Below are positions 6,209 to 14,410 of a stretch of DNA of 35,945 nucleotides, one piece after another; the stretch's first letter is position 1, and the number at the start of each line of letters is the position of its first letter. The translations under genes and the position numbers were made by a program. Under the pieces are notes generated by a model, which was not told where the DNA came from, did not search any database, and worked only from the letters and a program-made list of their open reading frames with translations. Source of the DNA: CAMQRS01 sp964370645. Lineage in GTDB: Bacteria; Bacillota_I; Bacilli_A; Erysipelotrichales; Erysipelotrichaceae. The stretch covers positions 1 to 35,945 of the forward strand of contig CAYJJS010000017.1 of the NCBI GenBank assembly GCA_964370645.1. Reading direction: 5' to 3'.

Positions 6209-8696
6209 ATTTATTGTATATTTTGAAACGTACTACAAGAATGCTAATCCACAAGGACAAAACAACCATACTTAGATATAATCGAGTCTTGCTTGTATCT
6301 GAGGTAGGGGTGTTGTGCAGTGGTTGGTTTTCAAAAGGTATTTCATAAGTCGATGCGTTTGCTTCAATCAACTTTCCTTGTACATATACTTGATTATCTT
6401 CTATTTTTATTTGGATCACTTCGTCACTAATTGCATATCCTTTTGGTTGTTGTATTTCTTTCACATAGTAAGTCCCAGAGTGGAGTGTAAATGGGATATT
6501 ACCATGATTGTCTATATCTAAGGATTGGATAATGGATGTACATGCCTCATCTGCATAAAGGTGGAATTTCACTATTGATGAAGGGATGATTTGTTTCGTA
6601 TTTGCATCTATTTTCAAGATGTTGAAATCGTAATCTTTTAATTTGTTCACAATTGGCATATTGTCTTGTAACTCAATGATTGTAGTCGTAGCATTTACTT
6701 CAAAATCATACTTGGTAGCATCTAATACATACGCATCATTACTTACTACCTCTTGCAAATAATATTGTCCATAGGGTAAGTAGGTAGGAGCAATAAGCTG
6801 TCCTTGTGCATCGATTTCGCAAAGATGAATCATGCTATCTGCTGCTAAATAAGCTTGTTTAGTTTGATCGAATAGCTCCGTTTTGGTATAAATCGCAAAA
6901 CGAACATCGCGATATGCATCACTTGTCACATTAGAAAAAGTATCTTGTTCTAGTGTTTTAAGTAATTGGATCGTTATTTCTTGTTGTTTGTTGTATAGCG
7001 TAGACGATACGATTTCATTGTTTTTTGTGATTTCAAAGGAATATTGTGTTGTATCAGGGACATATCCTAGTGGCGATGTTTCTTCTATATAGTAATAACT
7101 CCCTAATGGTAAAGGGATACTGGAAACAGCGTTAACTTGTGAAGTCATGGTGTGCACTTTTTCATCTTTACTATAGTAAATACTACCATTGTGTACAATA
7201 TCTTCTTTCGCAAAAATTGAAATTGTAGACCCCGCCAAATAATGTTTTGTTGTTATTGGCATATGTAATGTGAACCCATCTTGTTGATATGGCTCAAAGG
7301 AAGTAAATACATTCCCTTCTTTTAGGAAGGAAAAAGTACCTTTTTGTACTTCATTCATTAAGGTAAATGTATAAACTTTTTCATGTGTATCAATCATAAC
7401 TTCGATATCATCTTGTTGTATAAAAGGGTACTCTACAACTTCTTTTACGACATATTTTCCATAAGGTAAAGGGTTAGAGGTTGCAATTCCTTTTTCATTT
7501 GTTTGCATTTCCCCTACTAAATTATTGTTTTCATCATAAATATGAAAGGTGAATCCCACACCTGGACTTTGCGATGTGTTGTCTATTGTTTTGTGAATTT
7601 GTATAACACCTGTGATAATATCTTCTAATGAAAGTAGTTCATATTCATATGTTTTAGAAGCAATTAAAGAAACGGGGTCTACTTCCATTTTTTCATTGTT
7701 GATTAGGTAGCCTTCTGGTGCTACTAATTCTTGTACATAATAGGTATGTTTTGAAGATACGTTTTCAAAGGTTAGTTTATTTTCAGCATCAATACTTTGT
7801 GTTTGCACAAGCTCTTCAGTTTCATTATTAAATAGACCATATTTAGCACCTTCTAATGTAGGTAATGATAGGCTAGAACTTTTTGTAGCGAAAGTAGAAA
7901 CCTTTCGCACTACAACATCAACGTGTGTTCGTACATCCATAGAAAATTCAAATGCTTGTGTATCTTGCAGTTCACCACGATACACACTTTGCGAACCACT
8001 CTTTTTATACAAATAGGAAACTGCATTTGTAGACTCTGGATATTTTTGCATACTTACTACAATTTGCTCCTGCGCAGACGTTGAAGGGGTAATGTGAAGT
8101 GTATTCGCTTCTATTGTATATGTACATCCAGGGATAGATAAAGATGGTTTTATACTTTGCAATACTTGGTTTTCATCATATAAAGAGAGAGTTTCATTGA
8201 CATCAATGTTATAACTTTGGTTCGCAAAGGAAGGCAACACATCATGCATAGTAATTGCATTTTGTATTTTTTGTTTTTGTTGCTCATAATTTTCCACTGT
8301 ATGTAATGGGGTATAGGAATACAATTCCCAAACCATCAATTGTGTGATGGCATAATCGTAATTTGTTCTTGCTGTATTCACATAGCCATGATAGATGATT
8401 TTTGAAAGCACTTCATTATGGTGTGGTTCTTTAGTATACCCTTCCATACCATTAATAAAATACCAGGGTTCTATGCAAAATGCATTGCTACCATCTTCGA
8501 GAACAATTCGTTCAATTGGTTGTTCATGAAACCATGTAACTCCACCAGAAGGGTTGTTTACTGTCCCAGTGTGTGTATAGGAAGTAGGGGTGATGGCATG
8601 AATATTGGCGATATTACTTGCTTCGACACTTTGAAACTGCGCTATAATAATTAAAAAAAGTATACATATACTACCTACGCTAATCTTATATTTCAT
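6207..8696 (-). CDS. Thioester-domain surface adhesin with five CnaB/SpaA-like repeats
   Basis: An 829-residue secreted wall protein. Signal peptide: residues 1-26, likely cut after VEA. A thioester domain follows (about 45-150) with both signature pieces: C74 in AFCIEPW and Q119 in ITQLMVWE. In characterised Gram-positive adhesins such a Cys-Gln pair forms an internal thioester that covalently captures host targets. About five CnaB/SpaA-type prealbumin repeats follow (about 258-357, 361-448, 449-568, 572-680, 686-788), each with a candidate isopeptide Lys (265, 369, 459, 580, 695) and Glu (323, 419, 538, 649, 747). Repeat 1 lacks the usual terminal Asn. The C-terminus has NTPTSDTS at 795-802, one membrane helix and a basic tail, as in a sortase signal without the canonical LPxTG. 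AAAGGAG precedes the ATG on the minus strand. Confidence 0.9.
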   Translation of the reverse strand: MKYKISVGSICILFLIIIAQFQSVEASNIANIHAITPTSYTHTGTVNNPSGGVTWFHEQPIERIVLEDGSNAFCIEPWYFINGMEGYTKEPHHNEVLSKIIYHGYVNTARTNYDYAITQLMVWELYSYTPLHTVENYEQQKQKIQNAITMHDVLPSFANQSYNIDVNETLSLYDENQVLQSIKPSLSIPGCTYTIEANTLHITPSTSAQEQIVVSMQKYPESTNAVSYLYKKSGSQSVYRGELQDTQAFEFSMDVRTHVDVVVRKVSTFATKSSSLSLPTLEGAKYGLFNNETEELVQTQSIDAENKLTFENVSSKHTYYVQELVAPEGYLINNEKMEVDPVSLIASKTYEYELLSLEDIITGVIQIHKTIDNTSQSPGVGFTFHIYDENNNLVGEMQTNEKGIATSNPLPYGKYVVKEVVEYPFIQQDDIEVMIDTHEKVYTFTLMNEVQKGTFSFLKEGNVFTSFEPYQQDGFTLHMPITTKHYLAGSTISIFAKEDIVHNGSIYYSKDEKVHTMTSQVNAVSSIPLPLGSYYYIEETSPLGYVPDTTQYSFEITKNNEIVSSTLYNKQQEITIQLLKTLEQDTFSNVTSDAYRDVRFAIYTKTELFDQTKQAYLAADSMIHLCEIDAQGQLIAPTYLPYGQYYLQEVVSNDAYVLDATKYDFEVNATTTIIELQDNMPIVNKLKDYDFNILKIDANTKQIIPSSIVKFHLYADEACTSIIQSLDIDNHGNIPFTLHSGTYYVKEIQQPKGYAISDEVIQIKIEDNQVYVQGKLIEANASTYEIPFENQPLHNTPTSDTSKTRLYLSMVVLSLWISILVVRFKIYNK

Positions 8697-8790
8697 AGAG
8701 TTCTCCTTTTGACATAAACTGTCGCTACTCTATATATTTTCAAGATTCGATTTATATCCTAAAAAAAAGTATGTTTTATTGGTTTATGCA

Positions 8791-8819
8791 TATACAAATA
8801 ATTTAGATTGTATTATGAT
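8791..8819 (+). promoter_or_regulatory. Putative promoter of the GH123-like glycosidase gene
   Basis: TATACA (8791-8796) and TATGAT (8814-8819) are separated by 17 nt. The -35 is weak. The predicted start of transcription, about 8826, falls inside the palindrome that follows. Confidence 0.5.
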
Positions 8820-8822
8820 ATC

Positions 8823-8840
8823 ATTGTAAGTGCTTACAAT
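8823..8840. promoter_or_regulatory. cre-like operator palindrome
   Basis: ATTGTAAG-TG-CTTACAAT is a perfect 8-bp inverted repeat around a TG centre. Its core TGTAAGTGCTTACA differs from the CcpA catabolite-response consensus TGWAANCGNTWNCA at one central base (T for C). Placed over the predicted transcription start of the glycosidase gene, it would suit repression by CcpA or another LacI-family regulator. Confidence 0.65.
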
Positions 8841-8857
8841 AAGAGGGGGGTAGCAAA

Positions 8858-11800
8858 ATGAAAGGATGGAAGTATTATAGTAAGGTTATGCTTAGTATAG
8901 TTTTTGTATTATCTTTATGTATGTTGCAAGTGAGCGATACAACTGTTTTCGCAAATGAGTTTGAAATCATTGATGACAATGATAGTCGTTTTTCATACTC
9001 AAGTGGTAGTGATACGACAGGAGGATGGGGAAGTTGGGCTCAAACGGATAATGACCCAGCAGTTTCTGAACATTGGACGTGTAGTGTGGGTGGACATGTT
9101 ACACTATCTTTTGAAGGAGATGTATTGGAGTTGTATGGAAAAAAAGCACCGAACCATTACATGTTGTCAGTATCGATTGATGGAGGAGATAGTTATATTG
9201 TTGATGCATATGATGCACAAGTAATACCTTCCACTTTGCTGTTTGAAATAAATGGCTTAGGAGAAGGGGAACATAGTGCAACGATTACCATGTTGGATGC
9301 AAAGAATGCAAACTATAGTGATATTAGTGGCAAAATTGGAGGTATCCAATTAACACACGCAAAAGTTATTGCAGAAACACAGGTAGAAGAAGACATTGAG
9401 GTGGAAGATTCATATACAATTGAACATGGAAAAGAGATGATATTGCCAATTGTGTATACAATGGATATTTCACAAGCACAATTTGAGAGTGATGATACTA
9501 ATATCGCTAGTGTGGAGAGAGGGGTTATCCAAGCGAATGGTATAGGGTCAACAAGTATTAATGTATCATTTCCAAGTGCGACTTATACATTTGAAATTGA
9601 TGTAGTCGCACCTTTACAAGAGAGTGAAGATCCATTTTATAGCACCCTGGATGTAAATGCTACGCAAACACAAATTGGTAGTGAGTACTTCACATTCCAT
9701 GGTAATTGGGGGAGTGATCAAGGTATTTCTGAATTGCATAATTCAGATGGAAATTGGTCTTATGATGGTTCTTGGGGAGGTAGTGTAAATGCGAGAAATC
9801 ACTATTATTCATTCACCTTTACAGGAAGTAAATTTGAAATATATAGTAATTTAGAACCAGGTTTAGGTGTGCAAGAAGTATATATTGATAATATATTTTA
9901 TGCATATATAGATCAATACACCGAAGGGGTTAAAAAGTACCAACAATTAACATATGAATCACCTGTTTTGGCAGAAGGTGAACATGAAGTGCGTGTCATT
10001 ACAACTGGAGATAAAAATCCACAAGCGAGTGGAGCAAGCGCATATATAGATTATATAAAAGTTACGAAACGTTTTGATAAAGTATGGGCAGAAAGTATTG
10101 AAATTAGCGATGAACAAACAATGGTTGAACAATTTTCTACATTTAAACCAAATGTCGACTTCATTCCTTTAGACACGAATCAAAAGAACGTTAATTATGT
10201 AGTGGATGAGGATTATTTTGAAATATTAGAAAATGGTACATTAAAAGCTAAGCAAGTTGGGGCGAGCGAAATTGTTGCAGAAGTAGAAATTGCTGATGGT
10301 ACGAAAATACAATCACAACCAATGCAAGTAACAATTATTGAAGGGAGTCAATATGTAAAGGTAGATTTTACTTCTACAAATGATACATATTTACAAGAAG
10401 ATTATGATGTATTAGCTAATCAAACAAAAAAGGAGCAGACAATCACAACATGGCGTAATGATGATGCAAACGTATCTTTTGTAATTCTTTCAAAAGAGGA
10501 AGATATACAGGCTAGTGTTTCATCAAGTGATTTTGTTAGTAATACAGGAGCTGTTTTAGATGCAAGCAATATTCAACCTCAATTCCAACAATATGTTTCT
10601 ACTTACACTGGTGGAAATTGGATTAATTGGAATGATCCAAATAGAGAAGTATTGCCAGTTGGTAATCGAAAATTATATCCAGATATCATTCAGGGAACGA
10701 CATTGGACATTATGGCAAATAGTGTACAACCCGTTTGGGTGAAAATACATGTACCACAAAATACCCCAGCTGGTGTATATGAGGGTGAGTTGATTGTGCA
10801 ACTGGATAATGGTGAAGAAATTACTTTAAAACAAAGTATAGAAGTCTTGAATATAGAATTGAAAGAAGCTAGTGAGAGTGGAGCAGATCCGTACTATTTC
10901 GATTTATGGTTGTATCCACATTCAAGTGCTCGTTATTATGATGTAGAGGTCTTTTCATCACAACATTTTGATATTTTGAAAAATCATTATAAAGAGTATA
11001 CAGATGCTGGAGGAGTAACTGGAACAGCATCAATAGTGGAAGAACCTTGGAATCATCAAACTTATGACGATTATCCTTCAATGGTTAAGTGGACTTTAGA
11101 AAATGATACGCTATCTTTTGATTATACAGATTTTGATAAATGGGTCGCTTTTCAATTAGAGGAATTGGATTTAGAGTTAATTAGTTGTTTTTCAATGGTG
11201 CCTTGGGGAAATCAAATATCTTATTATGAAAATGGAATATTGAAAGAAGAATCATTGACACCAGGTAGTGATAAATGGATTTCATATTGGGGACAATTCA
11301 TAGAAAATTTTACGGTTCATTTAGAGCAAAAAGGTTGGTATGATCATATAATGATTGCTATGGATGAACGTTCTCAGTGGGAAATGGAGGCAGTACTAGA
11401 CCTGATTGAGTCATATCCAAATAGTGAAGGTAATACTTTTAAAGTATCAGGAGCATTCAATCATTATTATGAGAATGTATGGGAGCGTATGCATCAGGTG
11501 ACGCCACACTTAGGATTTGTAAATGGAAACTTTGAGTTCTATCAACAAGTTAGTGAAGAACGTAGAGAAGCGGGGAAAATTACAAGCGTATATACAATGA
11601 TTCATGACTATCCTGGAATGTTCACTATGAGTAATCCTAGCGAAGCAGCATGGACAATTTGGATGGCAGAGCGTTATGGAGTAGATGGATTCCTACGTTG
11701 GGCATACGATGCTTGGGTGCAAGCACCACTAGATGAGATTGCACATTGGTATTTCGAAGCGGGAGACACTGCTATGATTTATCCTGGTGTACAAGAAGAT

Positions 11801-12943
11801 GGAGTCGTTGTATCACCTAGTACTTCTCCACGTTTTGAGCGTATGGAAGAGGCAATAAAAGATATTGAGAAGATTCGCCAACTAGAAACAATGGGTGAAG
11901 ATGTTGCGATACAGGCCCAAGCGATTGTAGATAGTACACAAAATTATTGGGGGCAGGCAAGCAATAATGGAATTGGTTCATCTGGATTTAGAGGACCGGC
12001 AAGTACAAGTATAGAAGAAGGGTTAAATGACACAGTAGATCGACTAAAAGTTGATCTGATGGAATTATCGAGAAGTGTTTGTGCTCAAGATAGTGATGCA
12101 AGAGAATCACTTATACTAACAATAGAGGATGCAAATACAATAGAGGTATCTTTATATACACCGTCAAGTGTACAACAATTAGATGCTTGTATACAAGATG
12201 CTTATGCGTTACTACAAAATGTAGATGCAACGACACAAAGTATAACTGATATGAATCAAAGTCTACTACAAGCAATGCAATCAATGGTGTATCTTGCAGC
12301 TGACTATTCTAAATTAAATGCTACATTGTCTACGTATGAAACATGGTTGCAAGATATGGAAGTGAAAGCAGATTATTATATTGGGTATGAAGATGCAAAA
12401 ATAGCGATTCAATCAATCATTGATAGTATTGATTACACATTGGATATCACAAGACAAGAGGATATTGAGCATATTCAAACACAACTTGTGGAAATGATGG
12501 ATACAGTTCAAGGGAAACCAATCAAGGAAGATGTATTCGCTTCTGTTGCAACGATTACAAGTAAAGAAGATATTGTTTCTTTTACAGTAAAACAGGAGAG
12601 TGTTTCTAACTTCATAGGAGTTTATATAAATGATGTCTATCTACCTAGTGATGCATATTCTGTGGTTGATGGAAGTATTATAATTACATTACATCCACAA
12701 CACATTACTACTTTGATTGATGGTGCATACACCATTGACATTATAAGTAATCATAGTGTACATAAGGCAACTTTTAATGTTGCATTTGCACCAACGCCAT
12801 CTCCAGAAGGTGTGCTACCATCAATACCAAGTGAAGTAACAACTACTTCTCCAAATACATCTGACACATCTACACTTGGATTGTGGATGCTGATGATGAT
12901 GCTTAGTGCTTGTGTTTATACATATGTTAGAAAACAGCGCTAG
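8858..12943 (+). CDS. Large secreted multidomain glycoside hydrolase, GH123/DUF4091-like
   Basis: A 1361-residue wall protein. A signal peptide (1-32, cut after VFA) is followed by a galactose-binding-like sandwich opening DDNDSRFSYSSGS (about 38-168), a BIG2-like domain (about 178-249), a second carbohydrate-binding-like domain (about 258-403), a second BIG2-like domain (about 408-498) and the catalytic region (about 505-1060). The last shows the GH123/DUF4091 run VWVKIHVPQNTPAGVYEGEL and adjacent acids D836-E837 in IMIAMDERS, matching the Asp-Glu pair that GH123 beta-N-acetylgalactosaminidases use for substrate-assisted catalysis. FIVAR-like helices (about 1070-1225), an X2-like sandwich, a Ser/Thr linker and the sorting signal SPNTSDTS (1331-1338), helix and KQR tail follow. 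AGAGGGGGG precedes the ATG. Action on GalNAc-bearing glycans is inferred. Confidence 0.88.
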   Translation: MKGWKYYSKVMLSIVFVLSLCMLQVSDTTVFANEFEIIDDNDSRFSYSSGSDTTGGWGSWAQTDNDPAVSEHWTCSVGGHVTLSFEGDVLELYGKKAPNHYMLSVSIDGGDSYIVDAYDAQVIPSTLLFEINGLGEGEHSATITMLDAKNANYSDISGKIGGIQLTHAKVIAETQVEEDIEVEDSYTIEHGKEMILPIVYTMDISQAQFESDDTNIASVERGVIQANGIGSTSINVSFPSATYTFEIDVVAPLQESEDPFYSTLDVNATQTQIGSEYFTFHGNWGSDQGISELHNSDGNWSYDGSWGGSVNARNHYYSFTFTGSKFEIYSNLEPGLGVQEVYIDNIFYAYIDQYTEGVKKYQQLTYESPVLAEGEHEVRVITTGDKNPQASGASAYIDYIKVTKRFDKVWAESIEISDEQTMVEQFSTFKPNVDFIPLDTNQKNVNYVVDEDYFEILENGTLKAKQVGASEIVAEVEIADGTKIQSQPMQVTIIEGSQYVKVDFTSTNDTYLQEDYDVLANQTKKEQTITTWRNDDANVSFVILSKEEDIQASVSSSDFVSNTGAVLDASNIQPQFQQYVSTYTGGNWINWNDPNREVLPVGNRKLYPDIIQGTTLDIMANSVQPVWVKIHVPQNTPAGVYEGELIVQLDNGEEITLKQSIEVLNIELKEASESGADPYYFDLWLYPHSSARYYDVEVFSSQHFDILKNHYKEYTDAGGVTGTASIVEEPWNHQTYDDYPSMVKWTLENDTLSFDYTDFDKWVAFQLEELDLELISCFSMVPWGNQISYYENGILKEESLTPGSDKWISYWGQFIENFTVHLEQKGWYDHIMIAMDERSQWEMEAVLDLIESYPNSEGNTFKVSGAFNHYYENVWERMHQVTPHLGFVNGNFEFYQQVSEERREAGKITSVYTMIHDYPGMFTMSNPSEAAWTIWMAERYGVDGFLRWAYDAWVQAPLDEIAHWYFEAGDTAMIYPGVQEDGVVVSPSTSPRFERMEEAIKDIEKIRQLETMGEDVAIQAQAIVDSTQNYWGQASNNGIGSSGFRGPASTSIEEGLNDTVDRLKVDLMELSRSVCAQDSDARESLILTIEDANTIEVSLYTPSSVQQLDACIQDAYALLQNVDATTQSITDMNQSLLQAMQSMVYLAADYSKLNATLSTYETWLQDMEVKADYYIGYEDAKIAIQSIIDSIDYTLDITRQEDIEHIQTQLVEMMDTVQGKPIKEDVFASVATITSKEDIVSFTVKQESVSNFIGVYINDVYLPSDAYSVVDGSIIITLHPQHITTLIDGAYTIDIISNHSVHKATFNVAFAPTPSPEGVLPSIPSEVTTTSPNTSDTSTLGLWMLMMMLSACVYTYVRKQR

Positions 12944-12994
12944 CGTGTATGGTTAAAAGTACGTAGTTCTAATATTTACATTATGTGAGTAAAG

Positions 12995-13026
12995 AAAAAC
13001 CTTCGCAAGAATCGCGAAGGTTTTTC
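12995..13026. terminator. Bidirectional terminator after the glycosidase gene
   Basis: AAAAACCTTCGC/GCGAAGGTTTTT, a 12-bp perfect stem with a 7-nt loop, has T-runs in both directions. Confidence 0.88.
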
Positions 13027-13030
13027 TGTA

Positions 13031-13057
13031 TAAAAAAAAGAAATCATTGATTTCTTT
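13031..13057 (-). terminator. Terminator of tRNA-Leu
   Basis: On the minus strand AAAGAAATC/GATTTCTTT (9 bp, 3-nt loop) runs into eight U residues, 10 nt beyond the tRNA 3' end. Confidence 0.75.
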
Positions 13058-13066
13058 CGTTTTAAA

Positions 13067-13153
13067 TGGTCGGGACGGGGGGACTTGAACCCCCACGAGG
13101 TTGCCCTCAACGGATTTTAAGTCCGTTGCGTCTGCCTATTCCGCCACGTCCCG
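13067..13153 (-). tRNA. tRNA-Leu (anticodon TAA)
   Basis: Minus-strand class II tRNA of 87 nt with acceptor CGGGACG/CGTCCCG, anticodon loop CTTAAAA (TAA), a long variable arm and an encoded CCA. It has its own promoter and terminator and so is a single-gene unit. Confidence 0.96.
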
Positions 13154-13179
13154 ATATTTAGTGCCCTTGGCGCTCTATT

Positions 13180-13208
13180 ATTATATATTAAAGTTTTTAC
13201 TATTGCAA
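13180..13208 (-). promoter_or_regulatory. Promoter of tRNA-Leu
   Basis: On the minus strand TTGCAA (13208-13203), a 17-nt spacer and a perfect TATAAT (13185-13180) lie about 27 nt upstream of the tRNA. Confidence 0.8.
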
Positions 13209-13246
13209 TAATTATTTTTTAAAAATAAAAGTAGTCTTTATAAAAT

Positions 13247-13293
13247 AGAAAAAAGCAACAATTCCTTAAATGTGATATAAGAAATTATTGCTT
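13247..13293 (-). terminator. Terminator of the PH-domain gene
   Basis: On the minus strand a 12-bp stem of AAGCAATAATTT with GAATTGTTGCTT (two G-U pairs, 17-nt loop) is followed by six U residues, about 35 nt past the stop codon. Confidence 0.7.
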
Positions 13294-13327
13294 GTATTTC
13301 TATTTTTTTGAAAGGCAAAGAATTCGT

Positions 13328-13702
13328 TTATAATGCGTATTGAGAAATGTAACGGCAAATATCATGGATGTTTGCATTCGCGCTAAATTGGAATGAGACT
13401 TGTCCAACTGCAGAGAACCATAAGTCTAATTCGCTATCTAAATCTACAGCACCCGATGTTTCAACAGAAAAGGCTTGTATTTTACAATAGGGTAAGGTTG
13501 TAAATTCTTTTTTCTTTCCTGTGATTCCTTGGATGTTAATAATTAAAATTCGTTTGTTTGTGAATACAATTCCATCACGAACGGCTTTATAGCTAGATAT
13601 AATCTCTTCGTCCGTAGTCAAAAGTGGATTTATGTGCTTTGCGTAAGCATCATCCTCTACTCTTCTAAGTTTAATATACTTTGCATTTTGAAAATCAATC
13701 AT
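13328..13702 (-). CDS. Bacterial PH-domain protein (PF08000-like)
   Basis: A 124-residue soluble protein with no signal or membrane helix. Its pattern matches bacterial pleckstrin-homology proteins formerly called DUF1696: an N-terminal helix region, the LTTDEEIISSYKAVRDGIVF stretch, FTNKRILIINIQGITGKKKEF with the NKR turn, LPYCKIQAFSVETSG, and a C-terminal helix. These form beta barrels whose partner and role are mostly unknown. AGGAGG precedes the ATG on the minus strand, and TATAAT lies just upstream (13727-13722) with no clear -35. It is a single-gene unit between tRNA-Leu and the divergent PAP2 gene. Confidence 0.85.
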   Translation of the reverse strand: MIDFQNAKYIKLRRVEDDAYAKHINPLLTTDEEIISSYKAVRDGIVFTNKRILIINIQGITGKKKEFTTLPYCKIQAFSVETSGAVDLDSELDLWFSAVGQVSFQFSANANIHDICRYISQYAL

Positions 13703-13844
13703 TTTAAAACCTCCTACCTTAATTATATGATACTGTAAATAGTAGGAATAAGCAATCCTATTTCATGGATAGAGATAGTATGTATATGCTTTTATTAATA
13801 TCACATACTAAGTAGAAAGGGCATATAGTAAACTTTAATTTTAC

Positions 13845-13873
13845 TTTTCAATTTGTGTGTTGTTTGGTATAAT
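13845..13873 (+). promoter_or_regulatory. Promoter of the PAP2-RluA unit
   Basis: TTTTCA (13845-13850), a 17-nt spacer and a perfect TATAAT (13868-13873) preceded by TGG, making an extended -10. It ends 21 nt before the PAP2 start codon. Confidence 0.75.
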
Positions 13874-13894
13874 TCAAAGATAAAGAGGTAAGAT

Positions 13895-14410
13895 ATGAAA
13901 AATATAGATCGCAAAATTGCTTTGTTTATGCAGGAAAAATTAAGTAATCCTGTTTTAGATAGAATATTAGTTTCCATCACAGAGTTAGGTGACTTTTGTT
14001 TCATTTGGTTGGTTTTTTCAGTAATTTTCTATTTGATTGATGCAAAAACATTTGCTTTATTGATGGTGTTATCCATGTTAGTGACAAATGCAATAAATAA
14101 TGGATTGATTAAATCACTATTTAGAAGAAAAAGACCTTATGAAAAATATGAAGACATACATACAATCATACCAGAGCCATATGGTTCGAGTTTTCCATCA
14201 GGACATAGTGCCACTGCTTTTGGAAGTGCGGTTGTGATTATGAATTATAATATAGTTTTAGGAAGCGTTGTTTTACTACTAGCAATTCTAATTGCATTTT
14301 CTAGAGTTTATTTACGTGTTCATTTTGCAAGTGATGTTTTCGTTGGTTCTTTAGTTGGTTTTTTAACAACATTATACGTAGTTGCTTTTTATTGGAGTAA
14401 TTATGCGTAA
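13895..14410 (+). CDS. PAP2-family membrane phosphatase
   Basis: A 171-residue integral membrane protein of the type-2 phosphatidic acid phosphatase family. All three catalytic signatures are intact: K73-x6-R80-P81 (KSLFRRKRP), PSGH at 101-104, and S136-R137-x5-H143-x3-D147 (SRVYLRVHFASD). Helices are predicted at about 35-70, 108-135 and 145-165. Such small enzymes often dephosphorylate undecaprenyl-PP or lipid phosphates on the outer face of the membrane; the substrate is not decided by sequence. AGAGGTAAG precedes the ATG. The last 8 nt overlap the start of the pseudouridine synthase gene, indicating translational coupling. Confidence 0.93.
   Translation: MKNIDRKIALFMQEKLSNPVLDRILVSITELGDFCFIWLVFSVIFYLIDAKTFALLMVLSMLVTNAINNGLIKSLFRRKRPYEKYEDIHTIIPEPYGSSFPSGHSATAFGSAVVIMNYNIVLGSVVLLLAILIAFSRVYLRVHFASDVFVGSLVGFLTTLYVVAFYWSNYA

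Noticed and set aside
13776..13810. Inverted repeat TAGTATGT/ACATACTA upstream of the PAP2 gene
   Set aside because: The 8-bp AT-rich arms with a 19-nt loop and no T-run are as likely to arise by chance, and no function could be attached.
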